Positions 49,430 through 58,414 of a stretch of 64,000 nucleotides of DNA are shown here, piece by piece (the stretch's first letter is position 1; every line of letters starts with the position of its first letter). Origin of the DNA: Caulobacteraceae bacterium (GTDB lineage: Bacteria; Pseudomonadota; Alphaproteobacteria; Caulobacterales; Aquidulcibacteraceae); contig JADJCG010000011.1 in the NCBI GenBank assembly GCA_016703335.1, positions 1 through 64,000 of the forward strand. The letters run 5' to 3'. The position numbers were made by a program, and so were the translations under genes. The notes beneath the pieces were generated by a model, which saw only the letters and a list, made by a program, of their open reading frames with translations, searched no databases and was not told the DNA's origin.

Positions 49430-50002
49430 TTACCGGCTCACTGGCCTGTGTTGATCGAGCGCAAGGTTGAGGTGCAACACGTTGACGCCCGCCTCACCCA
49501 AGAAACCGAGGAACGGACCTTCAGTGGATTGGGCAACCAGCGATTCCAGCTCAGCCGCTGTCATGGCACGCGCCGCGGCAACACGTGCGATCTGCACGCG
49601 CGCCGCTGCTGGAGATATGTGAGGGTCGAGGCCAGATCCTGAAGCGGTCGCAAGGTCCGCCGGTATGGGCCCTTCGACGCCGGTTTCACGCAAACGGGTC
49701 ACGTCACCCTCAACGCGCTCAACCAACGCGCGCGACGTCGGCCCAAGGTTCGAGCCAGACGAAGCGCTCGCGTTGTAGCCGTCACCGGCCGCTGACGGTC
49801 GCGGCCAGAAATACTCTGGGCGCGTGAAGCTTTGGCCGATCAACGCAGAGCCGATAACGTGGCCATCGCGTTCGATTAGGCTGCCGTTGGCTTGAGAGGG
49901 AAATGCTACCTGCGCGACTCCTGTAATCGCCAGCGGGTAAGCAAGCCCGAAGAGTAGCGTGAAGAGCGCCAGAAGCACGAGCGCGGGGCGGAGATGAGAC
50001 AT
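49430..50002 (-). CDS. kdpC: Potassium-transporting ATPase subunit KdpC
   Basis: 190 residues: one N-terminal membrane anchor (LRPALVLLALFTLLFGLAYP), then GSLIERDGHVIGSALIGQSF, YFWPRPSAAGDGYNASAS-SGSNLGP and DPHISPAAA. Stabilises the KdpFABC complex. Followed after 5 bases by kdpD. Confidence 0.95.
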   Translation of the reverse strand: MSHLRPALVLLALFTLLFGLAYPLAITGVAQVAFPSQANGSLIERDGHVIGSALIGQSFTRPEYFWPRPSAAGDGYNASASSGSNLGPTSRALVERVEGDVTRLRETGVEGPIPADLATASGSGLDPHISPAAARVQIARVAAARAMTAAELESLVAQSTEGPFLGFLGEAGVNVLHLNLALDQHRPVSR

Positions 50003-50014
50003 GAGTTTCTCGTC

Positions 50015-52075
50015 CTATGCCAAACCGATCGCTGAGACAGCGAGGTCGATGAGTTTGATACCGATAAACGGAGCCACCAGGCCGCCGAGGCCGTAAATAG
50101 CGAGGTTGCGCGCGAGGAGCTTTCCCGCGGGGGCGGGTCGATACGGCACGCCGCGCAACGCGAGGGGAATAAGCGCTACGATGATCAGCGCGTTGAAGAT
50201 GATGGCAGACAGGATGGCGCTATTGTCCCCCGGTCCGCTCGACAAATCCATGACATCCAAGCCCGAGAGCTGCGGGTAGAGCGCAACGAACATGGCCGGG
50301 ATAATCGCGAAATACTTCGCCACGTCGTTGGAGACAGAGAAGGTCGTCAACGCGCCGCGCGTCATCAGCAATTGCTTTCCGATGCCGACAATCTCGATCA
50401 GCTTTGTAGGATCGCTATCGAGATCGACCATATTTCCCGCTTCACGCGCAGCGACTGTCCCGGTTTGCATCGCAACGCCAACGTCCGCCTGGGCGAGAGC
50501 CGGCGCATCGTTCGTGCCGTCGCCGCACATAGCGACCAAGCGGCCCTTGGCTTGCTCGGATCGAATGAGTTCGAGCTTCTTCTCGGGCGTTGCCTGCGCG
50601 AGAAAATCATCGACACCCGCCTCCGCCGCGATAGCAGCAGCCGTCAGCGGATTGTCGCCGGTGATCATGACGGTGCGGATGCCCATTTGTCGGAGTTCGG
50701 CAAAGCGCTCTTTCACGCCCCCCTTCACGATGTCCTTGAGATAGACGACGCCCAGTGGACGGCCATCGCGCGCTACGGCGATCGGCGTGCCGCCTGCCCT
50801 GGCGATGCGATCGGCGATCTGTTGCATGAGCGGCGGCGCGCCCCATTCTGGTCCGTTCAAGTCCTTCAAGTAGTCGGCAACAGCATCGACCGCGCCTTTG
50901 CGGATCTTCGAGCCATTCCAATCTGCGCCGCTCATACGAGTTTGCGCCGTGAACGGAATGAAGCGTGCCTTATGTTCGGTCGGATCACGCGGGCGCAGAT
51001 TGTGTCGCTCCTTCGCGAGCACAACGATCGAACGCCCCTCAGGTGTCTCGTCAGCAAGACTTGCAAGTTGCGCCGCTTCCGCCAGCTCAAGTTCAGTGAC
51101 GCCTGTTAGCGGATGAAACTCGGTAGCCTGGCGATTTCCAAGGGTGATTGTGCCGGTCTTGTCGAGCAGCAGCACGTCTACGTCGCCGGCCGCTTCAACG
51201 GCGCGTCCAGACATGGCCAACACATTGAAGCGAACGAGTCGGTTCATGCCTGCAACGCCGATCGCTGACACAAGCCCCGCAATCGTCGTTGGAATGAGTG
51301 CAATCAGCAACGCCACAAGCGCCACCCCAGACACGTCGCCGGGGATGTACGCCGCGAACGGCGGAATGGCGCCAACTGCGACAAGGAAGACGAGCGACAG
51401 CGCCGCAAGAAGAATCGCCAAGGCAATTTCGTTCGGCGTCTTGCCTCGGTCAGCGCCTTCAACGAGCGCTATCATCCGGTCAAGGAAGGACGAGCCGCGC
51501 TCTGCCGTTATTCGAACAACAATGCGATCGGAAAGGACGCGCGTACCGCCGGTGACTGCGGAGCGATCGCCGCCTGACTCGCGGATGACCGGGGCGCTTT
51601 CGCCCGTGATTGCGCTTTCATCGACCGTCGCCACACCATCTACAACTTCACCATCGCCAGGGATGACGTCGCCAGGTTCACACAAGACGAGATCGCCGAT
51701 CTTCAATTGCGGCGCCGGCAGCTGCTGCACCTCGCCTGAATGAATGTCCGGCAAGCGCTTGGCGACAGTTTCCGTCTGCGTCTTTCGCAAGCTCGCTGCT
51801 TGCGCCTTGCCGCGCCCCTCGGCCACCGCTTCGGCAAGGTTGGCGAACAGCACCGTCAACCACAGCCAAAGCGTGATCTGACCGGAGAACAGCGCGCCGG
51901 TCCCGTCACTCAAGTCACGCGCCCAAAAAATCGTCGCGCACAATGCCGCTACGGCGGTGACGAAGATGACCGGATTGCGCGCGAGCCAGCGCGGATCGAG
52001 CTTCTTGAACGCATCGCCGATGGCGGGGCCGAGGATCGACCAAGTGAAAACCGAAGGAACGGGTTCGCGAGCCAT
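50015..52075 (-). CDS. kdpB: Potassium-transporting P-type ATPase subunit KdpB
   Basis: 686 residues. Catalytic subunit: actuator loop AITGESAPVIRESGGDR, phosphorylated Asp in LLLDKTGTITLGNRQA, nucleotide domain, and hinge MCGDGTNDAPALAQADVGVAM. Full length and intact. Couples ATP hydrolysis to high-affinity potassium uptake through KdpA. Confidence 0.97.
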   Translation of the reverse strand: MAREPVPSVFTWSILGPAIGDAFKKLDPRWLARNPVIFVTAVAALCATIFWARDLSDGTGALFSGQITLWLWLTVLFANLAEAVAEGRGKAQAASLRKTQTETVAKRLPDIHSGEVQQLPAPQLKIGDLVLCEPGDVIPGDGEVVDGVATVDESAITGESAPVIRESGGDRSAVTGGTRVLSDRIVVRITAERGSSFLDRMIALVEGADRGKTPNEIALAILLAALSLVFLVAVGAIPPFAAYIPGDVSGVALVALLIALIPTTIAGLVSAIGVAGMNRLVRFNVLAMSGRAVEAAGDVDVLLLDKTGTITLGNRQATEFHPLTGVTELELAEAAQLASLADETPEGRSIVVLAKERHNLRPRDPTEHKARFIPFTAQTRMSGADWNGSKIRKGAVDAVADYLKDLNGPEWGAPPLMQQIADRIARAGGTPIAVARDGRPLGVVYLKDIVKGGVKERFAELRQMGIRTVMITGDNPLTAAAIAAEAGVDDFLAQATPEKKLELIRSEQAKGRLVAMCGDGTNDAPALAQADVGVAMQTGTVAAREAGNMVDLDSDPTKLIEIVGIGKQLLMTRGALTTFSVSNDVAKYFAIIPAMFVALYPQLSGLDVMDLSSGPGDNSAILSAIIFNALIIVALIPLALRGVPYRPAPAGKLLARNLAIYGLGGLVAPFIGIKLIDLAVSAIGLA

Positions 52076-52090
52076 GGTTGGTTCATTGCC

Positions 52091-53821
52091 TCAATAAAGA
52101 TCGCCGCGCAGCATCGCGAAATGCTCCGCGATTGGACCGAGCGTGAGCGCCGGGAAGAAAGTCAGCCCGCCCATAATCAAGATCACGCCGACGAGCAGGC
52201 CGACGAAGAGCGGGCCATGGGTCGGAAAGGTGCCCGTCGATGGCGGAATTTTCGGCTTGGCCGCCAGAGATCCAGCGATCGCCAGCATCGGCACGATCAT
52301 CGCGAACCGCCCGATCAACATGGTTAGACCGAGGGTCAGATTCCAGAACGGAGAGTTGGCAGTGAGCCCCGCAAAGGCCGAGCCATTATTCGCACCGGCC
52401 GACGTGTAGGCATACAAAATCTCGGAGAAGCCGTGTGGACCGGCATCCTGGGGACCAGCGACGCCGCCATCCATTGCCGTGCGCAACTCCGGCATGGCGC
52501 TCGCAAGCGCGGTGAATGCGAGGATCGCGAACGGCACGCACAAGATGCCGAGCATCGTCAACTTCATATCGGACGCTTCGATCTTCTTGCCGAGATATTC
52601 CGGAGTCCGCCCAACCATCAGTCCCGCAACGAAGATTGCGAGAATGACGTAAAGCATGATGCCATAGAGGCCCGCTCCAACACCGCCGACGATAACTTCA
52701 CCGAGTTGCATATTGAACAAGGGCACGAGTCCGCCAAGCGGCATGAAGCTATCGTGCATCGCGTTCACCGCGCCGCAGGATGCCGCAGTGGTGATGACGG
52801 CAAACAGCGCCGAACTCACGATGCCGAATCGAACCTCCTTGCCCTCCATGTTGCCGGCGCCCGGATCGAGACCTGCAGCCAAGAGCGCCGGATTGGCTGA
52901 CGCTTCCGCCGAATACGCGACGCCAACGCCGGCAATAAAGAGCACGCCCATAGCCGCGAGGATCGCCCAACCTTGACGCTCATCACCCACCATGCGGCCC
53001 AGAACATTCGTCAGCGCCGCCCCAATGGCGAAGATCGAGATCATTTGGATGAAGTTCGAGAGCGCTGTTGGATTCTCAAACGGGTGTGCGGCGTTGGCGT
53101 TGAAGAACCCACCGCCATTGGTGCCGAGCATCTTGATCGCGACCTGACTGGCCACCGGCCCCAGCGCCAAAGTCTGGTCGCTGCCTTCAAGCGTCGTGGC
53201 CGCAGCGCTGGCGGCAAACGTCTGCGGCACGCCTTGCCAAACGAGGAAAAGCGCAAACAGGATCGAGATTGGCAACAGTACGTAGAGATTGGCGCGCGTT
53301 AGATCGACCCAGAAATTGCCGATCGCATCCACGCGCGAACGCGCAAATGCGCGAATGAACGCGACGGCCAAAACGATGCCAGTGGCAGCCGACAGGAAGT
53401 TCTGAACCGTGAGCCCAACCATCTGGCTGAAATGGCTGAGCGTCGTCTCGCCACCATAGCTTTGCCAGTTGGTGTTGGTGATGAATGACACCGCCGTGTT
53501 GAACGCCAAGTGATCGCTCACAGGGCCGAAGCCCTGCGGATTGAGCGGCAGCACATGTTGGAGCCGCAGGATCGCGTACAGCAGCACGAAGGCCGCAGCG
53601 TGCAACGCGAGCATTGCGAGGGCGTATCCCCTCCAGCTCTGCTCTTGATCCGACTTCACGCCGCCAGCCCAGTACAGCGCTTTTTCAATGGGACGCAGCA
53701 CGGGCGTCAGGAACACCTTCTCGCCCGAAAATAAGCGCGTCATGTAACCACCAAGCGGCCGCACGAGCAGAACGACAGCGAGCACGAACAGGGCGATTTG
53801 CAGCCAGCCGATGACGGTCAT
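52091..53821 (-). CDS. kdpA: Potassium-binding channel subunit KdpA
   Basis: 576 residues with about ten membrane segments. Selectivity-loop regions are visible: FITNTNWQSYGGETTLSHF, LGTNGGGFFNANAAHPFENP, VGRTPEYLGKKIEASDMK and AYTSAGANNGSAFAGL. Intact. Selects potassium in the KdpFABC complex. Confidence 0.97.
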   Translation of the reverse strand: MTVIGWLQIALFVLAVVLLVRPLGGYMTRLFSGEKVFLTPVLRPIEKALYWAGGVKSDQEQSWRGYALAMLALHAAAFVLLYAILRLQHVLPLNPQGFGPVSDHLAFNTAVSFITNTNWQSYGGETTLSHFSQMVGLTVQNFLSAATGIVLAVAFIRAFARSRVDAIGNFWVDLTRANLYVLLPISILFALFLVWQGVPQTFAASAAATTLEGSDQTLALGPVASQVAIKMLGTNGGGFFNANAAHPFENPTALSNFIQMISIFAIGAALTNVLGRMVGDERQGWAILAAMGVLFIAGVGVAYSAEASANPALLAAGLDPGAGNMEGKEVRFGIVSSALFAVITTAASCGAVNAMHDSFMPLGGLVPLFNMQLGEVIVGGVGAGLYGIMLYVILAIFVAGLMVGRTPEYLGKKIEASDMKLTMLGILCVPFAILAFTALASAMPELRTAMDGGVAGPQDAGPHGFSEILYAYTSAGANNGSAFAGLTANSPFWNLTLGLTMLIGRFAMIVPMLAIAGSLAAKPKIPPSTGTFPTHGPLFVGLLVGVILIMGGLTFFPALTLGPIAEHFAMLRGDLY

Positions 53822-53831
53822 CTTAGCGCCT

Positions 53832-53921
53832 CTAGAATTTCTCGGGACGCAGCATGGCTGCGATTAGGTAAGCGAGCACGATGACACCGGCGATGGCGCA
53901 GATGACGTAGTCGAAATCCAT
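53832..53921 (-). CDS. kdpF: KdpF, small stabilising subunit (29 aa)
   Basis: A single membrane helix: MDFDYVICAIAGVIVLAYLI followed by AAMLRPEKF. The ending RPEKF and its place ahead of kdpA are typical of KdpF. Its ATG overlaps the stop of the micro-ORF before it (TGATG). Confidence 0.92.
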   Translation of the reverse strand: MDFDYVICAIAGVIVLAYLIAAMLRPEKF

Positions 53922-54003
53922 CACGCCCTCCCGCAGGCAAAGATGTAGAGAGCGAGGAGCGCGAACGCTCCGACGCCTATGCCGACAAAATCAAATCGCC
54001 CAT
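53921..54003 (-). CDS. Micro-ORF before kdpF (about 27 aa, one membrane helix), one indel
   Basis: From the ATG at 54003 the reading MGDLI passes, after one missing base in the TTTT stretch, into VGIGVGAFALLALYIFACGR-A and a stop that overlaps the kdpF ATG as TGATG. Similar tiny membrane ORFs precede kdpF in other Proteobacteria. Too short to detect by ordinary gene calling. Function unknown. Confidence 0.5.
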
Positions 54004-54023
54004 CTACAGCTCCAACGTGGTGA

Positions 54024-54137
54024 TCAGCTTGGCGTGAGCCCGAAGTGGTTCAGCGTCCATCCAAGGCCGACGGCAGTCGCAACCAGCAGAGCGATCCCGC
54101 AAAGCCCGCCAATCGTCGACACAATGAACTTCCGCAC
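54024..54137 (-). CDS. Small membrane protein at the head of the kdp operon (37 aa)
   Basis: GTG start at 54137 with a GGAG site 8 bases upstream. Product RKFIVSTIGGLCGIALLV, then ATAVGLGWTLNHFGLTPS: one membrane helix with a short tail. It precedes the other micro-ORF and kdpF by about 20 bases. No known family recalled. Confidence 0.45.
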   Translation of the reverse strand: MRKFIVSTIGGLCGIALLVATAVGLGWTLNHFGLTPS

Positions 54138-54150
54138 TCGTGCGCTCCGT

Positions 54151-54441
54151 TCACAACGCGCGCTTGATCGAAATCAAGACGCAATCGTCCGCGCGCGCTT
54201 CGGTGCTAAACGATATCAGGCTGTCGGAAGCGTCGATGTCTGCTCCGATATAACGACCGTCGATGGCGGAGCCATGGAACGCAGACGCCGCGCCAAGATT
54301 GCACGTCGTGCACGAGTCTCTGCACTCGCCGGGAAACACGTCGAAGGCGTCGTCGATCCACATTCTCGAACTCCATCCTCCGAGCTGAGGTGGGCCAAAA
54401 CGGCATAGGAAATCGATACGGCTAAGAACGATTCCACAGCC
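54151..54441 (-). CDS. Possible small hypothetical protein upstream of kdp
   Basis: A hydrophobic start (MAVESFLAVSISYAVLAHLS, ATG near 54443) in one frame and an acidic, protein-like end in another (WIDDAFDVFPGECRDSCTTC, then ASAFHGSAIDGRYIGADI) would join with one indel near 54375. Weak evidence. The remaining sequence to 54855 holds only repeat copy D. Confidence 0.3.
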   Translation of the reverse strand, partial: GCGIVLSRIDFLCRFGPPQLGGWSSRMWIDDAFDVFPGECRDSCTTCNLGAASAFHGSAIDGRYIGADIDASDSLISFSTEARADDCVLISIKRAL

Positions 54442-54620
54442 AAAGGGCTGTCGCGCCCCTGCTACTTTGCGGGAGGAACGGGCCGCTTGGCAGCGGTCGT
54501 GCAATCACGTCTGTCCGATTCCGAAATGCGATCCTCACGAGTGGCTAAGTCGGATGTAAATGAGACATAAGCCGATGAACCCCCACCGGCTGAGAATGGG
54601 CCAACCTAGGCCGTTGCGAC

Positions 54621-54706
54621 TATTTTCGTGACCGGCTTACTCTCTCGATTGCGGTCAGTCGGTTAGCGCACGTAGCAACGGCGTGTTGTCGCCGGTTCCG
54701 GTCATT
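54621..54706 (+). repeat. Dispersed hairpin repeat, copy D
   Basis: TTTTCGTGACCGGCTTACTC, TCTCGATTGCGGTCAGTC and GGTTAGCGCACGTAGCAACG blocks align with copies A-C. About 8.6 kb from the nearest other copy, between kdp and msrB. Confidence 0.7.
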
Positions 54707-54855
54707 GAGATGGTGCATGAATGCGACGCAACACTAAGCATCAGGTCGCTGGAAAAGAACGCCCAGACACACGCTCCATCGGGGATGGCGTCGCTGCGCT
54801 GGAATCCCAAGTCCAGACGTGAAACCAAGTGAGCCAGCCATCCGTACCTCAAAGT

Positions 54856-55359
54856 ATGACAATCTCACGCCGCACCTTCTTCCTCACGGCCGCTGCGCTG
54901 CCAATGGCCGCTTGCGCCGCGGAGGCGCAGCAAATCCCGACCGCCGCCAACGAAGCGCGCTACGCCAACGATCCAGTTCGTCGGCTCACCGAGGCGCAAT
55001 GGCGCGCGCGACTCGAACCGCAGGCATTCCGTGTGCTTCGCCAAGAAGCCACCGAACGCGCCGGCACGAGCCCGCTCGACAACGAGCATCGCCGCGGGAC
55101 CTTCGTTTGCGCGGGATGCGAGCTTGAACTGTTCCGCTCCGAGTGGAAGTTCAATTCCGGCACGGGCTGGCCGAGTTTTTTCCGCGTGAACGAGGCGAAC
55201 ATAGGTACGAAGGATGATGTGCTGCTATTCACGCCGCGGACGGAATATCATTGCGCGCGTTGCCTCGGGCACCAGGGCCACGTGTTCAACGACGGCCCTC
55301 GGCCTACCAGCCTGCGCTACTGCAACAACGGCGCTGCGCTTCGGTTTGTGCCGGCCTAA
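54856..55359 (+). CDS. msrB: Exported peptide-methionine (R)-S-oxide reductase MsrB
   Basis: 167 residues with a Tat signal (MTISRRTFFLTAAALPMAAC). The domain has zinc ligands in FVCAGCELELF and CARCLGHQGHVFNDG, the GTGWPSFF core and the catalytic Cys in LRYCNNGAALRF. Repairs methionine-R-sulfoxide in envelope proteins. The start at 54856 is chosen because the nine residues before it precede the Tat motif without family match. Confidence 0.93.
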   Translation: MTISRRTFFLTAAALPMAACAAEAQQIPTAANEARYANDPVRRLTEAQWRARLEPQAFRVLRQEATERAGTSPLDNEHRRGTFVCAGCELELFRSEWKFNSGTGWPSFFRVNEANIGTKDDVLLFTPRTEYHCARCLGHQGHVFNDGPRPTSLRYCNNGAALRFVPA

Positions 55360-55360
55360 C

Positions 55361-55382
55361 TTCCCGCGGGAGGCCGCGGGAA
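55361..55382. terminator. Hairpin between convergent msrB and desaturase genes
   Basis: Perfect 9-bp stem TTCCCGCGG / CCGCGGGAA with loop GAGG, 2 bases after the msrB stop. T tract lacking; may serve both strands. Confidence 0.45.
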
Positions 55383-55429
55383 CATGGAACATCGTCCTCA
55401 GCCGACCCCACTCGGCTGACGTCCACCCA

Positions 55430-56236
55430 TCAATCTTCCGCGCGAACGGGTTGCAGTAGCATCTGTGACAGGTGCAAATTTGCGGGGTTGCGGAATTTCT
55501 CAACACCAATGATCATTCGATCATGGCCGTCAGCGGGCTGGGCGCGGTAGGTGCTAAATGCCCAGTCCCACCAAGGTACACTGAAGCCGAAATTGCTGTT
55601 TGTTTCCTCACGACGCACTGAGTGATGCACGCGGTGCATGTCTGGCGTTACAACAATCAATCGCACAATCCGATCGAGCGGCCGCGTTAGTGCGATATTT
55701 GCGTGGTTGAACATTGTTGTCGAATTGAGCAATACTTCAAACACCAAGACAGCGATCGCAGGCGCGCCTAGAGTCACGACCGCCGCAATCTTGATCAACA
55801 TCGACAACAATATTTCCACCGTATGGAATCGCACGCCTGTCGTCACGTCGAATTCGAGATCGGTGTGATGGACGCGGTGGAGCCGCCAAAGCAGCGGCAC
55901 GGCGTGAAACACCCGATGCTGGAGATAGATCACAAGATCGAGGAGAATCACCGAGCCAAGTATTGCGACAACGTCCGGCGCGTTGATCACTTGGAAGATC
56001 CCCCAGCCATGGGATTCGGCGAAGATCGCAGCCCCCACTGCCGCAGCTGGAAAGAGTATCCGAAGCACCAATGTGTTGATGACCGAGAGACCGAGATTGC
56101 CGGGCCAGCGTTGCAGCCTTGAGATGGCTTGAGGGCGCCTCGGGGCCAACAGTTCCCAAAGCGCCATTGCCAAGAACACACCAAAAAAGGCGCCGAAGCG
56201 AACAAGTGGTTCGCTAGAACTCAGCGTCTGCTCCAT
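55430..56236 (-). CDS. Sterol desaturase / fatty acid hydroxylase superfamily membrane enzyme
   Basis: About 268 residues, four or more membrane helices, and the di-iron histidine clusters YLQHRVFHAVPLLWRLHRVHH, then FNHANI and PDMHRVHHSV (first two joined in one loop; written here as HRVFH and HRVHH). These enzymes hydroxylate or desaturate lipids. Last gene of a four-gene coupled operon: GT2, DUF2064, DUF1499, this. The DUF1499 stop overlaps its ATG (TGATG). Confidence 0.88.
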   Translation of the reverse strand: MEQTLSSSEPLVRFGAFFGVFLAMALWELLAPRRPQAISRLQRWPGNLGLSVINTLVLRILFPAAAVGAAIFAESHGWGIFQVINAPDVVAILGSVILLDLVIYLQHRVFHAVPLLWRLHRVHHTDLEFDVTTGVRFHTVEILLSMLIKIAAVVTLGAPAIAVLVFEVLLNSTTMFNHANIALTRPLDRIVRLIVVTPDMHRVHHSVRREETNSNFGFSVPWWDWAFSTYRAQPADGHDRMIIGVEKFRNPANLHLSQMLLQPVRAED

Positions 56237-57018
56237 CACTCGAACGCGCGTTGGAACGCGCGCACGCGCTTGGCATTGGCGCCAAGATCGGAGACGCCAA
56301 CGCGCGATGTCGAACGCACATCAATACGCGATCCGTCCTCCGCCGGGGATACCTGCACGACCACGTCATCGACAAAGCCGAACCACAAAGAGCGAACGCT
56401 CGCCTCGATGCGGCCGTTCGCTGGATCTGTCGCATCGATACTCCACCCTTCGGCTCGTGCCGCAGCCAGCGCCGCCTCGAACGCCTCGGCCGGTGATTGT
56501 GCAATCGTGAGGGGTTGAATGTCCGGATAGGCGCTTCGTTGGAGCGCGCGCGCCGACTGACCAGCGGCGGCGCCGAAGCGATCATCGTCAGGCACACGTG
56601 GGTCCGCCTCGACCGCATTGCCGCCTGGCACGGCGGCGCGCAAAGCCATCACGCGGTCTGAGAACATAAGCGGCGCGTTGGCATCGGAAACGATGTCGTG
56701 AATGGGCGGAATGGAAGCAGCTTCACTGCGCACGTAGCCAGCATAACCGAGCGCGAGGACCGGTATGACAAGCGCGAGCGCAGCCTTGCCCAAACCAGTC
56801 CTTGGTTTGACCAGTAGCGCGAGGAGAAGCGCAACCAGCGCAAGCCCCGCCGCCGCCATCAACAAGAGCGGACCGTAACTAAGCGTGAGCGTGCCGAAGC
56901 CGAACCGCCAATCGATCAGACTAAAGCGCGTGGCGAGCGCCGCTGCAGCGAAATAGATTGGCAGCGCCAACGACAGAAAGAATGCCGCCGCCACGATGAA
57001 CGCTCGAACCCTACTCAT
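56236..57018 (-). CDS. Membrane-anchored DUF1499 protein
   Basis: About 260 residues. Three N-terminal hydrophobic segments (FIVAAAFFLSLALPIYF, LLLMAAAGLALVALLLALL, AALALVIPVLALGYAGYV) precede a soluble DUF1499 domain (SPAEAFEAALAAARAEGWSI and VRSLWFGFVDDVVVQVS, RSTSRVGVSDLGANAKRVRA). The ATG overlaps the upstream glycosyltransferase stop (ATGA). Domain function unknown. Confidence 0.85.
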   Translation of the reverse strand: MSRVRAFIVAAAFFLSLALPIYFAAAALATRFSLIDWRFGFGTLTLSYGPLLLMAAAGLALVALLLALLVKPRTGLGKAALALVIPVLALGYAGYVRSEAASIPPIHDIVSDANAPLMFSDRVMALRAAVPGGNAVEADPRVPDDDRFGAAAGQSARALQRSAYPDIQPLTIAQSPAEAFEAALAAARAEGWSIDATDPANGRIEASVRSLWFGFVDDVVVQVSPAEDGSRIDVRSTSRVGVSDLGANAKRVRAFQRAFE

Positions 57019-57617
57019 GCACCTTGCCTCCCCGCCATCCGCTGGCGCCAACGCCGATAGCTGGCGCCGTCATCAACGTCTTCCAACTCGCGCAGCATCA
57101 TCACACGCCTACCGGCCAGATTGATCAACGTATCGGCGCGCGTATGCGGCGTCGACCATCGAACGCCCTTAAAAGGCAAATGCTGGCGCTGGGCCTGGCT
57201 GAAGCCAATGAGCCAGTAGCCGCCATCGAGCGCAGGGCCGAGAACAGCGTCGCTTGTTTCCAGCGCTTCGAAAGCCGCTCCTATATCAGCCGTAACCACC
57301 TCTGGCGTATCGCTGCCGATGAACACGAGCGGGCCCCGCGCCAATCCTTCCGACAGGCGAGTCATGCGCTGGCCAAGATCGCCCTCTCCTTGACCGACCA
57401 CGAAATCGGCGCCGAAACACCGCACTGGCTCATCGGGCGTGATTGCCAGGCAAAGCCGCCAACGCGTGTCTGCACCTAGACGCTGCAAAAGTCGCCCCAG
57501 AGCGACGCGCTGAAAACGGTGCGCTGCGCAATCGCCGATATCAGCGGCCAAACGGCGTTTGCCCTGGCCTAGAATTGGCCGCCGCGCCATCAGCACTAGG
57601 GTGCGATCAGCGACCAT
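57015..57617 (-). CDS. DUF2064 glycosyltransferase-like protein (TIGR04282, arsenosugar-associated)
   Basis: About 200 residues, GT-A-like nucleotidyl/glycosyl transferase fold: LVLMARRPILGQGKRRLAAD, LVFIGSDTPEVV (metal-binding-like Asp), LGPALDGGYWLIGF. TIGR04282 proteins are named for co-occurrence with arsenosugar genes. The ATG at 57617 lies within the end of the GT2 gene (11-base overlap). Confidence 0.85.
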   Translation of the reverse strand: MVADRTLVLMARRPILGQGKRRLAADIGDCAAHRFQRVALGRLLQRLGADTRWRLCLAITPDEPVRCFGADFVVGQGEGDLGQRMTRLSEGLARGPLVFIGSDTPEVVTADIGAAFEALETSDAVLGPALDGGYWLIGFSQAQRQHLPFKGVRWSTPHTRADTLINLAGRRVMMLRELEDVDDGASYRRWRQRMAGRQGA

Positions 57618-58275
57618 AAAGACGTGCAATCCGGTCAATCGGCGCGCCAGCGCTGAACAGTGTAAGGCAAACGATATTGCGCGCGCTGCGCTTCAGCCAA
57701 CCGTCTTCGCGCCAGCGCTGCGCTGAGGTTGTTGCGGCGCAGGCAGCGTCCTCAAGGGCGCCGCCCGCCGATGCGGCGCACCAAGTCCACGTCTTCCATT
57801 AGCGGCAACGGTCGAAACCCGCCTAGTGCAGCGTAGAGGCTTCGATGGATCAGAAGACCCTGGTCCCCGTAGGGAAGCGCGAACAGAAAAACTCGTAGCG
57901 ACACCAGCCACTCCAACACGCGCGCTTGCCATGCTGCATCGTCCAGCTTGAAGCGGAAGACGCCAACAGTTGCGGCCGCGTTCGCACCATCGCATGCGCG
58001 TCGACATGGGTTCGCCAGCCCGGGCGCCACGATGGTGTCGGCGTGCAAGAAGAGCAGCCAGTCTTGGGTCGCTAGTCGGCGCCCGCACGCATTTGCTGAC
58101 CGCGCCCACGCGCGCTTGCCTGGACACGCGCGCCAGCCGAGCTGGCCAAGCGAACAGTCGCATCTTCGGAGCCGCCATCGATAACGATGATCTCCTCGGT
58201 CCCGGCAACGGAACGCAGGGTCGCGGCAAGGCCCGCTTCGGCGTTCAGCGTTGGAATGATGACCGCAATGCCCAT
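57607..58275 (-). CDS. Family 2 glycosyltransferase (TIGR04283, arsenosugar-associated), two frameshifts
   Basis: Three frames make one protein of about 222 residues. Start MGIAVIIPTLNAEAGLAATL and IIVIDGGSEDATV; after about 58090, WLLFLHADTIVAPG and LPYGDQGLLIHRSLYAALGG, PLMEDVDLVRRIG; after about 57770, RWREDGWLKRSARNIVCLTL and the end. Nucleotide-sugar DxD-like HAD and the MEDVDL motif are intact. First gene of the minus-strand operon; divergent from the TVP38 gene. Confidence 0.88.
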
Positions 58276-58414
58276 GGAGGCTACATGATGGGGAGCGTTT
58301 GGGGTTGGCAAGTGCTGCAGATACTGCGACCGGTGCACGTAAAGTGTAACCGCGCTGCGGCCTGCGCGTATCCAGGGCGAGCGCTCTTGCCCAGCGGGCA
58401 CGGGAGGATGAAAC

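Noticed and set aside
54034..54408. Plus-strand opening of 124 codons upstream of the kdp genes
   Set aside because: Overlaps the micro-ORF region on the other strand, no ribosome-binding site, basic low-complexity product.
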